A DNA stretch of 39,106 nt from JAJZMA01 sp021850405 (lineage in GTDB: Bacteria > Chloroflexota > Dormibacteria > Aeolococcales > Aeolococcaceae), in NCBI GenBank assembly GCA_027365835.1, contig DAHXLU010000123.1, positions 1 through 39,106 of the forward strand. The letters are read 5' to 3'. Below the pieces are notes generated by a model, which worked only from the letters and a program-made list of their open reading frames with translations, was not told the origin of the DNA and did not search any database. The position numbers were made by a program, and so were the translations under genes. Shown here piece by piece: positions 25,446 through 33,752 of this stretch. The stretch's first letter is position 1. Every line of letters begins with the position of its first letter.

Positions 25446-27344
25446 ATGGCACGAACAGTAGGGATTGATCTGGGAACCACAAACAGTGTGGTTGCAGTCA
25501 TGGAAGGTGGAGAGCCCAGCGTCATAGCAAACGCGGAAGGGGGCAGAACCACCCCATCTGTGGTGGCCTTTACCAAGAGCAAGGAGCGGCTGGTGGGCAC
25601 ACCCGCACGCCGTCAGGCAGCAGTAAACCCAGCCAATACCATCTACTCCATAAAGCGCTTCATGGGGAGGCTGGTAGCTGAGGTTTCCAACGAGATTCAC
25701 CAGGTCCCCTACAAGGTCGTTGCTGGCAAGGATGGAAGGGCTGAGGTCGAGGTGCTCGGTGAGAGGCATACCCCTGAACAGATCTCAGCCATGATCCTGC
25801 AGAAGCTGAAGGCAGATGCTGAAGCGTTTCTCGGGGACAAGGTTACTGACGCAGTCATCACTGTTCCTGCCTACTTCAACGATGCCCAGCGTCAGGCGAC
25901 CAAGAATGCTGGGCAGATAGCAGGGCTCAACGTCCTGCGGATCATTAACGAGCCGACTGCCGCCGCCCTTGCATACGGACTGGAGAAGAAGGAAAACCTG
26001 AAAATAATGGTTTTCGACCTTGGTGGCGGTACCTTCGACGTAAGCGTCCTTGAAGTTGGAGAGGGCGTATTTGAGGTCAAGGCCACCAATGGTGACACCC
26101 ATCTTGGTGGCGACGACTACGACCGCCATGTCGTCGACTGGCTGGCCGACACCTTCAAGCAGGAGCAGGGCATTGACCTGCGCAAGGACCCACAGGCGCT
26201 GCAGCGTCTGACCGATGCGGCAGAAAAGGCCAAGATTGAGCTCTCCGCACGTGCAGAGACTGAGATTAACATCCCGTTCATCACTGCCAATGAGTCGGGA
26301 CCAAAGCATCTTGCTACTACCCTGTCCCGCTCCAAATTTGAGCAGCTTACTGACGAACTTACGCAGCGCTGCCGCGAACCGTTCAAAAAGGCGCTTGAGG
26401 ACGCTGGCCTGAAGGCAAGCGACCTGGATGAGGTGATTCTGGTAGGAGGCTCAACCAGGATGCCGGTAATCCAGGAGCTGGTCAAGGAGCTTTCGGGTAA
26501 AGAGCCCCACAAGGGGGTCAACCCTGACGAGGTAGTTGCAGTCGGAGCTGCGATCCAGGCTGGGGTCCTGCGCGGCGATGTAAAGGACGTGCTGCTGCTG
26601 GATGTTACCCCGCTTTCTCTCGGACTGGAGACCGAGGGTGGGGTGGCGAGCAAGCTCATTGAGCGCAACACGACCATCCCAACCAGCAAGTCACAGATCT
26701 ATTCCACTGCTGCGGACAACCAGTCCAGTGTTGAAATCGTAGTGCTGCAGGGCGAGCGACCCATGGCCAGGGATAACCGGATTCTTGGAAAGTTCATGCT
26801 GGACGGAATCCCACCTGCACCCAGGGGTGTGCCCCAGATTGAGGTTACGTTTGACATCGATGCAAACGGCATTCTCAACGTCACCGCCAAGGATCATGGT
26901 ACGGGCAAGGAGAACAAGGTCACAATCACCGGATCTACTACCCTGCAGAAGGAAGAAGTTGAGCGGATGGTCAAGGAGGCTGAAGCCCACGCCAGCGAAG
27001 ACCAGGAGCGGGTGGCACAGATCGAGGCCAAAAACCGGGCCGAAAGTCTTGCCTACCAGGCTGAGAAAGCTCTTGCGGACGCAGGGGACAAAGTGCCCGG
27101 GGATGTACGCTCGTCCATAGAAGAAAAGATAAAGGCCCTAAGGGATGCTATTTCCGGCGGAAACACAGACTCGATAAAATCGGCTCACCAGGAGCTGGAA
27201 GCAGCAATCCAGAAGATAGGCGAGGCAGTTTATGCAGCTGCGGGAGCTCCTGCAGGTGGTAGCACCGAGCCTGGCACATCGGGAGAAGATGCATCCAGCA
27301 CCAGCGGCGACGATGTTATAGATGCCGATTTCAAGGAAGTATGA
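25446..27344 (+). CDS. dnaK: Molecular chaperone DnaK (Hsp70)
   Basis: The 632-residue Hsp70 binds exposed hydrophobic segments of client proteins in an ATP-dependent cycle. The nucleotide-binding domain (1-370) has 'GIDLGTTNSVVAVMEGG', 'VPAYFNDAQRQATKNAG', 'INEPTAAALAYG', 'VFDLGGGTFDVSVLE' and 'LVGGSTRMPVIQ'. The linker 'VLLLDVTPLSLGLET' and the substrate-binding domain (about 385-600) follow, then a short Ser/Thr/Gly tail ending 'DDVIDADFKEV', typical of bacterial DnaK. GGAG 9 nt before the ATG is the ribosome site. No grpE, dnaJ or hrcA flanks it, and I see neither a CIRCE nor a HAIR operator in the 175 nt upstream, so its heat control is not evident. Confidence 0.97.
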   Translation: MARTVGIDLGTTNSVVAVMEGGEPSVIANAEGGRTTPSVVAFTKSKERLVGTPARRQAAVNPANTIYSIKRFMGRLVAEVSNEIHQVPYKVVAGKDGRAEVEVLGERHTPEQISAMILQKLKADAEAFLGDKVTDAVITVPAYFNDAQRQATKNAGQIAGLNVLRIINEPTAAALAYGLEKKENLKIMVFDLGGGTFDVSVLEVGEGVFEVKATNGDTHLGGDDYDRHVVDWLADTFKQEQGIDLRKDPQALQRLTDAAEKAKIELSARAETEINIPFITANESGPKHLATTLSRSKFEQLTDELTQRCREPFKKALEDAGLKASDLDEVILVGGSTRMPVIQELVKELSGKEPHKGVNPDEVVAVGAAIQAGVLRGDVKDVLLLDVTPLSLGLETEGGVASKLIERNTTIPTSKSQIYSTAADNQSSVEIVVLQGERPMARDNRILGKFMLDGIPPAPRGVPQIEVTFDIDANGILNVTAKDHGTGKENKVTITGSTTLQKEEVERMVKEAEAHASEDQERVAQIEAKNRAESLAYQAEKALADAGDKVPGDVRSSIEEKIKALRDAISGGNTDSIKSAHQELEAAIQKIGEAVYAAAGAPAGGSTEPGTSGEDASSTSGDDVIDADFKEV

Positions 27345-27361
27345 ACGGGTGGATGGCCAAT

Positions 27362-27378
27362 GCCACCGCCACGGTGGC
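27362..27378 (+). terminator. Hairpin just after dnaK
   Basis: A perfect 7-bp stem GCCACCG/CGGTGGC with a CCA loop starts 17 nt after the dnaK stop. It has no U-run, so it is only a terminator-like or 3'-stabilising hairpin. It is also near the 3' end of the convergent membrane-protein gene. Confidence 0.35.
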
Positions 27379-27430
27379 TGAAGACTGCGGGTCGGCCGGC
27401 TGCCACTGCAGGGAGTGACCAGCCGCAAGG

Positions 27431-27910
27431 CTACGGCCCTGGCTTTCCCGCAGATGCCCTGGAGGCGTACCACTCGAAGAAGGCGCGCAATGCGAACGGC
27501 AGCCCAATGGCAATGACAGCCGTAAGCAGGGTTAGCTCATTGGGCAGGTTGTGCGCATTGGCCAGTCCCATATAACAGAACAGGGCTGTTAGTCCGGAAG
27601 CGACCAGAACGAGCAACATTCCGAAGATAAGGACCACTTCACGGTTTTCCTCCCTTGCAAGCGGATGCTCCGGATGGCGCTCTGCCCACGGTGCATAGAT
27701 ACCAAGCAGCACCCATGAATTGAGCATGGTGCCACTCACAAACGCAAGGACCGTGATAGCCCACCGGAAATCAGCAAGGTGCTGTGCTATAAACTCAGCC
27801 ACGTTGACAGCAATGAGCCCCACCGGCGTGACCGACCCTATGGCTGGCATCAGCCACCGCCGTTTGCGCAGCTGAAGCGCCGCTCTGTGCTGACGCGAAC
27901 CAGGCGTCAT
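27431..27910 (-). CDS. Small four-TM membrane protein, hypothetical
   Basis: The product has 159 residues. After a basic N-terminus (about 1-20) there are four hydrophobic segments, at about 20-42, 50-73, 88-114 and 122-146. The loop between TM2 and TM3 is charged ('APWAERHPEHPLAREENREV'). There is no catalytic motif or family I can name. It converges on dnaK. The GTG/ATG choice at the 5' end is not resolved by a ribosome site. Confidence 0.6.
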   Translation of the reverse strand: MTPGSRQHRAALQLRKRRWLMPAIGSVTPVGLIAVNVAEFIAQHLADFRWAITVLAFVSGTMLNSWVLLGIYAPWAERHPEHPLAREENREVVLIFGMLLVLVASGLTALFCYMGLANAHNLPNELTLLTAVIAIGLPFALRAFFEWYASRASAGKPGP

Positions 27911-28172
27911 CCTGGCTTCCTGTAGCTTGGGTCACGATCTGGGAAACGCATGGTATTACTGCTCATCGCCTCCATTGTATTGCCATGGCATCTGGAGCGG
28001 GCGGCTGTGGATGGGGATAAACCGTTAGGGCTGCACCACGCCTGCTGCAGCGGTTGCACCGGGTAGCGGCTATTCCCCCGTGCGGTAAGATTTAACTGCC
28101 AAGAAAAGATTCCAGAGCACCGCGCTGGAGCAACGCAACCTGTCGCCTGGTCGTTGCCTGGGAGGGAGAAGT

Positions 28173-28925
28173 ATGAGCAGAAGGGGTGCCAGACGCAACG
28201 ACGATCCTGATCTTATGACCGGAGAAGAACAGGATGTACTGGAGCCAGAGGAAAGTGTTGGAGATGACCCAGATGGTGCTCCTCGGGCTACAGCTTACGT
28301 TGCGGCCGACTCCCGGAATGCGCAGGGAGAAGACCCCGCCTCAACCTGGGACGCACGGTATGCGAACAATGACTGGCCAAGCAATCCCGATCCGCTCCTG
28401 GTTGAACTGGCAGGCCACCTGGAGCCAGGACTCGCCCTGGACCTGGGCTGTGGGACTGGCCGGAACGCTATCTGGCTGGCCTCCCGGGGCTGGAGTGTCA
28501 CAGGTGTCGACGCTTCAGCGGTAGGGCTCGCCGCCGCCGCTGATATCGCAACACGCAGGCGCGTTCCACTGAACCTCATCAAGACAAACCTGCTCTCTTA
28601 CCATCCACCCGAGGGAAAATTTGCGCTGGTAGTAGTGGCAAACATCCACATGCTGCCAGACGACAGTGAGCGTCTTTTTGCCATGGCTACCACCGCACTG
28701 GGGAAAGACGGGCACCTCTTTGTGATTGGCCACCACCTCGATGACCTTGGACGACACGGTCCCCCCGACCCAGAGCGGCTCTACACCGTAGAGCGCCTTC
28801 GCAGGGAACTGCCATCCACGCTGGAGACCGAGAGACTGGAGCGGGTTGAGCGAAGCGCCGGTGGAGACGTTGCCGATCCCGGCCGGGAGATAGACGTGCT
28901 CGCCTGGGCAAGGAAGACCGCCTGA
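28173..28925 (+). CDS. SAM-dependent methyltransferase (TehB-like class I)
   Basis: The product has 250 residues. A class I methyltransferase domain occupies about 55-190. The lead-in is 'WDARYANNDWPSNPDPLLVEL', motif I is 'ALDLGCGTGRNAIWLASRGW', post-I is 'VTGVDASAVGL', motif II is 'KFALVVVANIHML' and motif III is 'LGKDGHLFVIGHH'. The arrangement resembles TehB/UbiE-type enzymes that use small molecules. The substrate is unknown. The N-terminal 50 residues are acidic and disordered. A strong ribosome site (GGGAGGGAGAAG) precedes the ATG. It appears to be a single-gene transcript. Confidence 0.82.
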   Translation: MSRRGARRNDDPDLMTGEEQDVLEPEESVGDDPDGAPRATAYVAADSRNAQGEDPASTWDARYANNDWPSNPDPLLVELAGHLEPGLALDLGCGTGRNAIWLASRGWSVTGVDASAVGLAAAADIATRRRVPLNLIKTNLLSYHPPEGKFALVVVANIHMLPDDSERLFAMATTALGKDGHLFVIGHHLDDLGRHGPPDPERLYTVERLRRELPSTLETERLERVERSAGGDVADPGREIDVLAWARKTA

Positions 28926-29260
28926 GTGGTCCATGAGGCACCGCCCCACACTTCCAGCCACAAGCTGCCAGGAAGCCAAACCAGCCACGTCCCCGGTGCA
29001 GGCCCCCCGGCCCGACCACCGAAAATAGCCAGCCACAAGGATGCTCCACCAGCCCATGGCCGGAACGGCACCATCGTAGGGTGGGAAGATCTTCGAACAC
29101 GCTGGCTACAGCAAAACACCATGCACTTAAGTAACGGTTGCAGTCTGACACCTGACAGGACGGTTAGGGCAGTGGATGGGCACGACAGCGAACCTGTCCA
29201 ATCGCTGGTTGAGAAAATCATGCCACTGTAGAGAGCAGCGGCAATAACAACAGCGCAGCG
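28926..29260. other. Intergenic region of about 335 bases
   Basis: This is convergent space between the methyltransferase stop and the stop of a small membrane protein. I see no RNA gene, repeat or clear terminator in it. Confidence 0.4.
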
Positions 29261-29446
29261 CTAAAGAAGCTCAAGCCAGAGCCGGAACAGAAACGCAACG
29301 AGGACAAAAGGTGCATGCAGCGCCCTCATAAGCACAAAGGCAGCGTACGATTCTCGCCTTGCGGCGCCCTGAAGCGCATACATCCCGCCAGCCAAAACAA
29401 GCAGGATCGCACCAGAAAGCAAGTAACCCTTGCCAGGTGACGACAT
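29261..29446 (-). CDS. Small two-TM membrane protein, hypothetical
   Basis: The product is a 61-residue, strongly hydrophobic protein: TM1 at about 8-27 ('YLLSGAILLVLAGGMYALQG') and TM2 at about 36-59. AGGGTGG lies a few bases before the ATG. It follows the thioredoxin-like gene of the MerR divergon on the same strand, 130 nt downstream, and might be part of the same metal-regulated transcript. Function is not recognised. Confidence 0.5.
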   Translation of the reverse strand: MSSPGKGYLLSGAILLVLAGGMYALQGAARRESYAAFVLMRALHAPFVLVAFLFRLWLELL

Positions 29447-29576
29447 GACACCACCCTGTCAGTCCTGCCCGGCGCGGGCGCCAGTGAACCACCCCATTGC
29501 CGTACCTATTATGCCCGCGTGGTACGGGGAAGGGGTGACCCCATGATTGCCGTTGGATTGTCCTGCACTTCCTCCG

Positions 29577-29891
29577 TCACCCGCTAACCTGGAGCATCCT
29601 GGCAAGCTTATCGCGTGAAGGAAATCCCGGCGCCTGTCCAGCAGCATCGCTGCAACAGGGATAACGCCGACAGGATAGCCCAGCAGCCTCTGCAGGTACT
29701 GGAAATGGGTCCCTGCCGTCAACCAGGATGGTAGGCGAGCCATGGAATCCAAGGCGAGCTGCCTCACTCTCACTGCTTACAAGGGTAGTGGTGAGCGTAA
29801 CATCGCTCCGATCCACGAGCAACTCCTGCAACTCACTTACCAATGGCCCCACATTGGGACAGTCCTCGATATACAGCACCGTGACATTCAT
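29577..29891 (-). CDS. Thioredoxin-fold protein with CPN and GLSCR motifs, MerR-controlled
   Basis: The product has 104 residues. It begins 'MNVTVLYIEDCPN', with a single Cys at the usual thioredoxin active-site position. It continues with 'GFHGSPTILVDGRDPF' (cis-Pro loop) and 'GLSCRRYP', a second conserved cysteine. This pattern matches a family of small thioredoxin-like proteins, sometimes labelled alkylmercury-lyase-like, often encoded next to MerR regulators. A role in metal or thiol handling is inferred. The start at 29891 is fixed by AGGAGG 7 nt upstream; a longer frame to 29930 would run through the promoter. The last 25 residues (Cys-Cys-Ser, Gly/Pro) are less typical, but the frame is open. 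Confidence 0.68.
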   Translation of the reverse strand: MNVTVLYIEDCPNVGPLVSELQELLVDRSDVTLTTTLVSSESEAARLGFHGSPTILVDGRDPFPVPAEAAGLSCRRYPCCSDAAGQAPGFPSRDKLARMLQVSG

Positions 29892-29911
29892 TCCAGCACC
29901 TCCTATACTTG

Positions 29912-29943
29912 ATCCTAAACCTTTCACCATACTGGAAGGTCAA
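29912..29943 (-). promoter_or_regulatory. MerR-type promoter/operator with 20-bp spacer
   Basis: On the minus strand a -35 TTGACC (29938-29943) and a -10 TAGGAT (29912-29917) are separated by 20 bp. That is longer than the normal 17 bp and typical of promoters activated by MerR-family DNA twisting. The spacer carries an imperfect dyad, ACCTTTC (29919-29925) N8 GGAAGGT (29934-29940). It sits between merR and its divergent target gene, exactly as expected. Confidence 0.75.
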
Positions 29944-29961
29944 GGGGGCCAGGAATCAGGG

Positions 29962-30393
29962 ATGAAGATCGGAGAACTTGCCAAAAGGAGTGGATTCCCG
30001 ACCAGGACTATCCGCTACTACGAGGCTACTGGACTGCTGCCAGCGCCAGAGCGCGCAGCAAACGGTTACCGCTCATATGGCGAAGACTCGATGGAGGTGC
30101 TTCAGTTCGTGCGGCGCGCTGCTACCGCTGGCCTCACCCTCCGGGAGATCTGCCAGGTTCTCTCCATTCGCGCCGAGGGGCGCCCTCCGTGCACGCATGT
30201 AGCCAGCCTTTTGCGCGATCACCTCGACCAGATCGACCTCCGTATCGCCAAACTGCGCAGGACGCGCCAGGAGCTACAGACACTGGCCGACTACGCAGAC
30301 TCAATCGATCCCACCACCTGTTACGAAGGCAGCATCTGCACTATCCTTGCGCCCCGAAGAATGGAGGAAAGAATGGATGGCAAGCTCCCATAA
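29962..30393 (+). CDS. MerR-family transcriptional regulator, heavy-metal type
   Basis: The product has 143 residues. The winged helix-turn-helix at 1-70 begins 'MKIGELAKRSGFPTRTIRYYEATGLL', followed by a dimerisation helix at about 80-115. Metal-type cysteines are Cys77 ('RPPCTHV'), Cys120 and Cys126 ('TTCYEGSICTIL'). This spacing resembles MerR/ZntR-type sensors of divalent ions. The Cys at position 77 argues against a CueR-type monovalent sensor, which has Ser there. The ATG at 29962 is preceded by AGGA; a longer frame upstream overlaps the divergent gene and is rejected. It probably represses and activates the 20-bp-spacer promoter at 29912-29943. Confidence 0.85.
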   Translation: MKIGELAKRSGFPTRTIRYYEATGLLPAPERAANGYRSYGEDSMEVLQFVRRAATAGLTLREICQVLSIRAEGRPPCTHVASLLRDHLDQIDLRIAKLRRTRQELQTLADYADSIDPTTCYEGSICTILAPRRMEERMDGKLP

Positions 30394-30516
30394 CCTCCAT
30401 GACCGGAGCGGCAGATTCCTGCAGCTACATAGTGGTCCAGCAAGCAACCGACTCCGACGACCTGTCGTTTACCTCGCCGCAGCAATGGGAAAGTTTTGCC
30501 CAGGAGAGCGCCTGCC

Positions 30517-30714
30517 ATGACCAGTAGCGAACCAGATGCCAGGACCAGATTGCTGGTGCGGTCACAGCTTGAGCCAGGGGTAGGGTGGGTATGGGTTCGT
30601 GCCCGCTGCGCCCAGGACATAAAAGAGAGGTATCCCAGCCTTGAAGTTGCACACTCGACACCTTCATTACTGCCCAGTTACGCCCCCTTTGGACTTTGGC
30701 TGCATCAAGGGTAA
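30517..30714 (+). CDS. Possible small hypothetical protein
   Basis: This 65-codon frame starts at an ATG with AGGAG about 10 nt upstream (30502-30506). The peptide has no recognisable domain, signal peptide or membrane segment. It overlaps the start of the DUF4143-like remnant, so it could be part of the same decayed locus. Weak evidence; listed for completeness. Confidence 0.22.
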   Translation: MTSSEPDARTRLLVRSQLEPGVGWVWVRARCAQDIKERYPSLEVAHSTPSLLPSYAPFGLWLHQG

Positions 30715-30971
30715 AACCCTACCACGTAAGGACAAAGGGCGACAGACAGGAGATTGACCTTCTCCTTGAAGGTGAGGACGGCAAGATACTTGCCTTTGAA
30801 TTCAAGGCATCATCAGCCCCATCAGCTCACGACGCCAGGCACTTGCTCTGGCTGCAAGGCCTCGTGGGGGACCAGTTTGTCGCTGGCGCCGTAATGCATA
30901 CCGGCCCAGACGTCTTTCGAATGTCGGATCGGATTCTTGCGCTGCCCATAGGCACGATCTGGGGTGCCTGA
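30696..30971 (+). pseudogene. C-terminal remnant of a DUF4143-type AAA ATPase
   Basis: The 91-residue reading frame encodes 'YHVRTKGDRQEIDLLLEGED', 'ILAFEFKASSA' and 'FVAGAVMHTGPDVFRMSDRILALPIGTIW'. This is the C-terminal nuclease-like DUF4143 portion of proteins that normally have about 400 residues with an N-terminal P-loop ATPase domain. The ATPase part is absent upstream, and the frame begins at a TTG with no ribosome site. It is therefore a truncated relic. It ends 41 bp before the 3' end of ssrA, a common integration target, suggesting it came with a mobile element. Confidence 0.65.
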
Positions 30972-31012
30972 GCCCAACCGCACCACCACTGCCACTCTCT
31001 TTGCAACAACCC

Positions 31013-31383
31013 TGGTGGAGGCGCCGGGAGTCGAACCCGGGTCCGAAGTTACGTTCCGGCAGATATCTACGTGTGTAGCCACTGACTTTTTCTCATCTCC
31101 CAGCCTCTCTTTGGCCCGAGCTGGGAAACCAGCGGCGATATTTAGTCCCGGGTTACGTCACCGCGCGCAGTCCGGCAAGACCACTGTATTTACGTCGGCT
31201 CCCGGGCGCATGGCCAGAGCCCGGGTCGACGTCAGGCCGAGGCCTGAGCGTTTGCCCTTACTTACGCAGCGAGCGCAAGGGGGCGAGAAGTGCTGTTCGC
31301 ACGTATATTTTTCCCGGTTTTACGAGCCCGGGGCTCGACACGCAATCTGACGACCCACAACCCCGTCGAAGCCAAACGCCCCC
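31013..31383 (-). ncRNA. ssrA: Transfer-messenger RNA (tmRNA)
   Basis: This 371-nt tmRNA rescues stalled ribosomes with SmpB. The 5' end GGGGGCGTTTGGCTTCGACG (31383 downwards) pairs through GGGGGCG with the CGCCTCC near the 3' end. The T-arm GGGTTCGACTCCC and an encoded CCA are present. The tag reading frame (31300-31262) encodes ANSTSRPLALAA followed by TAA, ending in the ALAA degradation signal, with GCG as the resume codon. It is on the minus strand and apparently monocistronic. Ends are set by acceptor-stem pairing and could differ by a base from the processed RNA. Confidence 0.96.
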
Positions 31384-31521
31384 ACGGATGAATCACCCTA
31401 ATCGTACTCCACCACGCAGAATTTTTGGAAGTTCCACCAGGCAAGTTGAGGCTGTGCTGCAAAAAGTGTCTGTCCCCGGATAGAAGCCCGCTATCTGTGC
31501 CAGCCAGGAGGACCCGGATTG

Positions 31522-33531
31522 CTAGAGATGGACACCACGCATCAGCTGGCCCAGTACGGCAACAACCATCCCGGAATTGTCATCCCCGGCACTGCTCTCC
31601 TGGCCCGTCTGGGATCGGGACTGTCCCCCGTCGCCCTCCGACGCAGCCTGCCCAGCAGCGGTATCTGGGAGAAGCCGGAATGCTGTCCCCATAACCAGAT
31701 GGTTGAGCCCGGGCGCAACTGCATTGACTACCTCACCGAACTTGCCCAGCCTGGTGGAAACCTCCCTGGGGCGATTGACCAGAGCCTGCATGACCAGATC
31801 TGCCGCCTCCTCAGGGCTCATGGTTGGGACCGACCTGTAGAACGACGTGGGCGCAATCATCGGGGTACGAACGAGCGGCATATGTATGGTGGTTGCAGTC
31901 ACCCCTGTCCCTGCGATTTCACTCCCCAAAATATGGGTGAACGCATCGAGGGCACTCTTGCTGGCGACATAGGCAGCAAACCGTGGAGGATAACTCTGGC
32001 ACCCAATGCTTGAGATATTCACGATGTGGCCACTATTCTTCTGCACCATCCGGGGAATTACTGCCAGGATAAGGGAGATGGTTCCAAAGTAATTTATCTT
32101 CATGGTGCGCTCAAAATCATGGAACCTGTCGGTGGATGCCATGACAGACCGCCGTATGGAGCGCCCCGCGCTGTTGATCAGAATGTCTATTCCCGAAAAC
32201 TCCTCCCAGATGCTCTCTACCAGCGCCTGACTGGCAGCAGGATCACTCACATCACAGGGGCGCACATGAAAGACACCACCCCTGGCTTCTATCTCCTGTT
32301 GCACCTCCTCCAGTTTCTCCCTGGTCCTGGAGATTCCAATTACCACTGCACCATGGCGTGCCAGCTCGACTGCTGCAGCACGGCCTATCCCGCTGGATGC
32401 ACCTGTCACAACTACTGTCCTGCCCCTTACAGCGGTCGCGATGGTTGCGTCATTCACCCTGGTAGGGTCAAGATGTCGCAGCCAGTAGTCCCAAAGCGTC
32501 TCAGCGTAGGTGGCAAGTGGCGGACACGATATTCCAGCAGCACTAAGCACGGCATCGGCATTGGTGGTATCAAAGGTTGCGGGGTAGTCCATAAAGGAAA
32601 CGACAGTAGACGGGATCCCAATGGAGCGCAGCACCTGATCTGCAAGGTGCTGGACCGCTGGAAATGAGGCAGCCATCTCACGCACTGGTTTTGGCACAAT
32701 ACGCAACAGTCTCCTGTCGAACCGGATCGCAAACTCAGGCGCATGCGCTGCGTGCGAGAAGATATTCAGTGTTTCGCCAAGGGTACAGGGGCTGGGGTCG
32801 GCAATGTGAAACGTCATACCGTCCTTGCCGCTGGCAGCAATCACAGCATCTATCGCGCGGGCAACAAAATCCACCGGAACCAGGTTGACCGGCCCACCCT
32901 CTGGCCCCGGCAAGGGCATCCAGATCGGGAGGGTGTCGCGCATTTTGCGAAAGAAGGTAAATGCATAGTAAGGGCCGTCACTCCTGTCGGCTTCCCCGGT
33001 TACGGAAGACCCGACAACAATAGCCGGTCTGTAGATACGGAAATTGAGGTCACCCTCACGGACCAGTTTTTCTGCAGCAAACTTGGTCTCCATGTAGGGA
33101 TGGGGAAAGCGCTGTCCCTCATCGAACTGCTCTTCCGTAAAACGTCCACGGTAATCCCCAGCAACTGCAATGGATGAAACATGGTGAAAACAGCGTGCCC
33201 CCATGGCCTTTGCAAGGCCCATCGCTGCGCGAGTGCCGTCCACGTTGGCCTCCAGAAGTGTATCCACGGGCGCCATCAGGTCGTATACAGCCGCCAGATG
33301 CACAAACTCGCAGCCAGCAAGTCCCAGATCATCAACCTTTGGAAGTTTCCCGTCTCCGAGAGAGCCCATCACCACCTGCAGGTCGGCTGATGCCGGAAGG
33401 AGCGAGCGCACGCTCTGCCATCTTTCCATGCTCCCTTCGCGGACAAGTACAGTTACCCGCCCCCGCTCCACCAGCAACGGCAGAAGGTGCCGGCCAATAA
33501 AGCCTGTCGCACCGGTCACAAAATATTGCAC
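31522..33531 (-). CDS. Fused double short-chain dehydrogenase (AcrA1-like NAD epimerase + classical SDR)
   Basis: The product has 669 residues from the GTG at 33531, which has AAGGAG (33537-33542) five bases upstream. The N-terminal extended SDR (about 1-330) has TGATGFIG (6-13), 'HVSSIAVAGDYRG' and Y146-x3-K150. The C-terminal classical SDR (about 365-650) has TGASSGIG (376-383), 'INSAG', 'ISSIG' and Y521-x3-K525. Both Rossmann domains look active. The layout matches the mycobacterial AcrA1 (Rv3391) type, linked to acyl-CoA/fatty-acid reduction. A disordered C-terminal tail ends the protein. It is divergent from a thiolase, so a lipid role is inferred; substrate is unknown. Confidence 0.85.
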   Translation of the reverse strand: MQYFVTGATGFIGRHLLPLLVERGRVTVLVREGSMERWQSVRSLLPASADLQVVMGSLGDGKLPKVDDLGLAGCEFVHLAAVYDLMAPVDTLLEANVDGTRAAMGLAKAMGARCFHHVSSIAVAGDYRGRFTEEQFDEGQRFPHPYMETKFAAEKLVREGDLNFRIYRPAIVVGSSVTGEADRSDGPYYAFTFFRKMRDTLPIWMPLPGPEGGPVNLVPVDFVARAIDAVIAASGKDGMTFHIADPSPCTLGETLNIFSHAAHAPEFAIRFDRRLLRIVPKPVREMAASFPAVQHLADQVLRSIGIPSTVVSFMDYPATFDTTNADAVLSAAGISCPPLATYAETLWDYWLRHLDPTRVNDATIATAVRGRTVVVTGASSGIGRAAAVELARHGAVVIGISRTREKLEEVQQEIEARGGVFHVRPCDVSDPAASQALVESIWEEFSGIDILINSAGRSIRRSVMASTDRFHDFERTMKINYFGTISLILAVIPRMVQKNSGHIVNISSIGCQSYPPRFAAYVASKSALDAFTHILGSEIAGTGVTATTIHMPLVRTPMIAPTSFYRSVPTMSPEEAADLVMQALVNRPREVSTRLGKFGEVVNAVAPGLNHLVMGTAFRLLPDTAAGQAASEGDGGQSRSQTGQESSAGDDNSGMVVAVLGQLMRGVHL

Positions 33532-33752
33532 AGTAACTCCTTCTAAGCGTGGGCGACCCCTCGACCCCCGTGGTACCACACCCCGGAGCACAGTCCCTTC
33601 CGGGACCACCCTAATGCCAAGGATAGACAAATTGGGGACAGGTCGGGGCCAGCAGCCGCTGATGGATTGTGGAATACTCGACAGGTCTCTCCGGCGCTCG
33701 TCAGCCGGGGCCCCATTGAAACCTGCCAGAAACAGCCAGGAAGGAGTGTCAG

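Noticed and set aside
29892..29961. Extended N-termini for the MerR and thioredoxin-like genes through the shared intergenic region
   Set aside because: They would translate the promoter/operator. Strong ribosome sites and conserved domain starts support 29962 and 29891.
31262..31462. Minus-strand open frame ending ANSTSRPLALAA as a protein gene
   Set aside because: It is a read-through of the tmRNA tag sequence. The conserved RNA ends and tag show it is ssrA.
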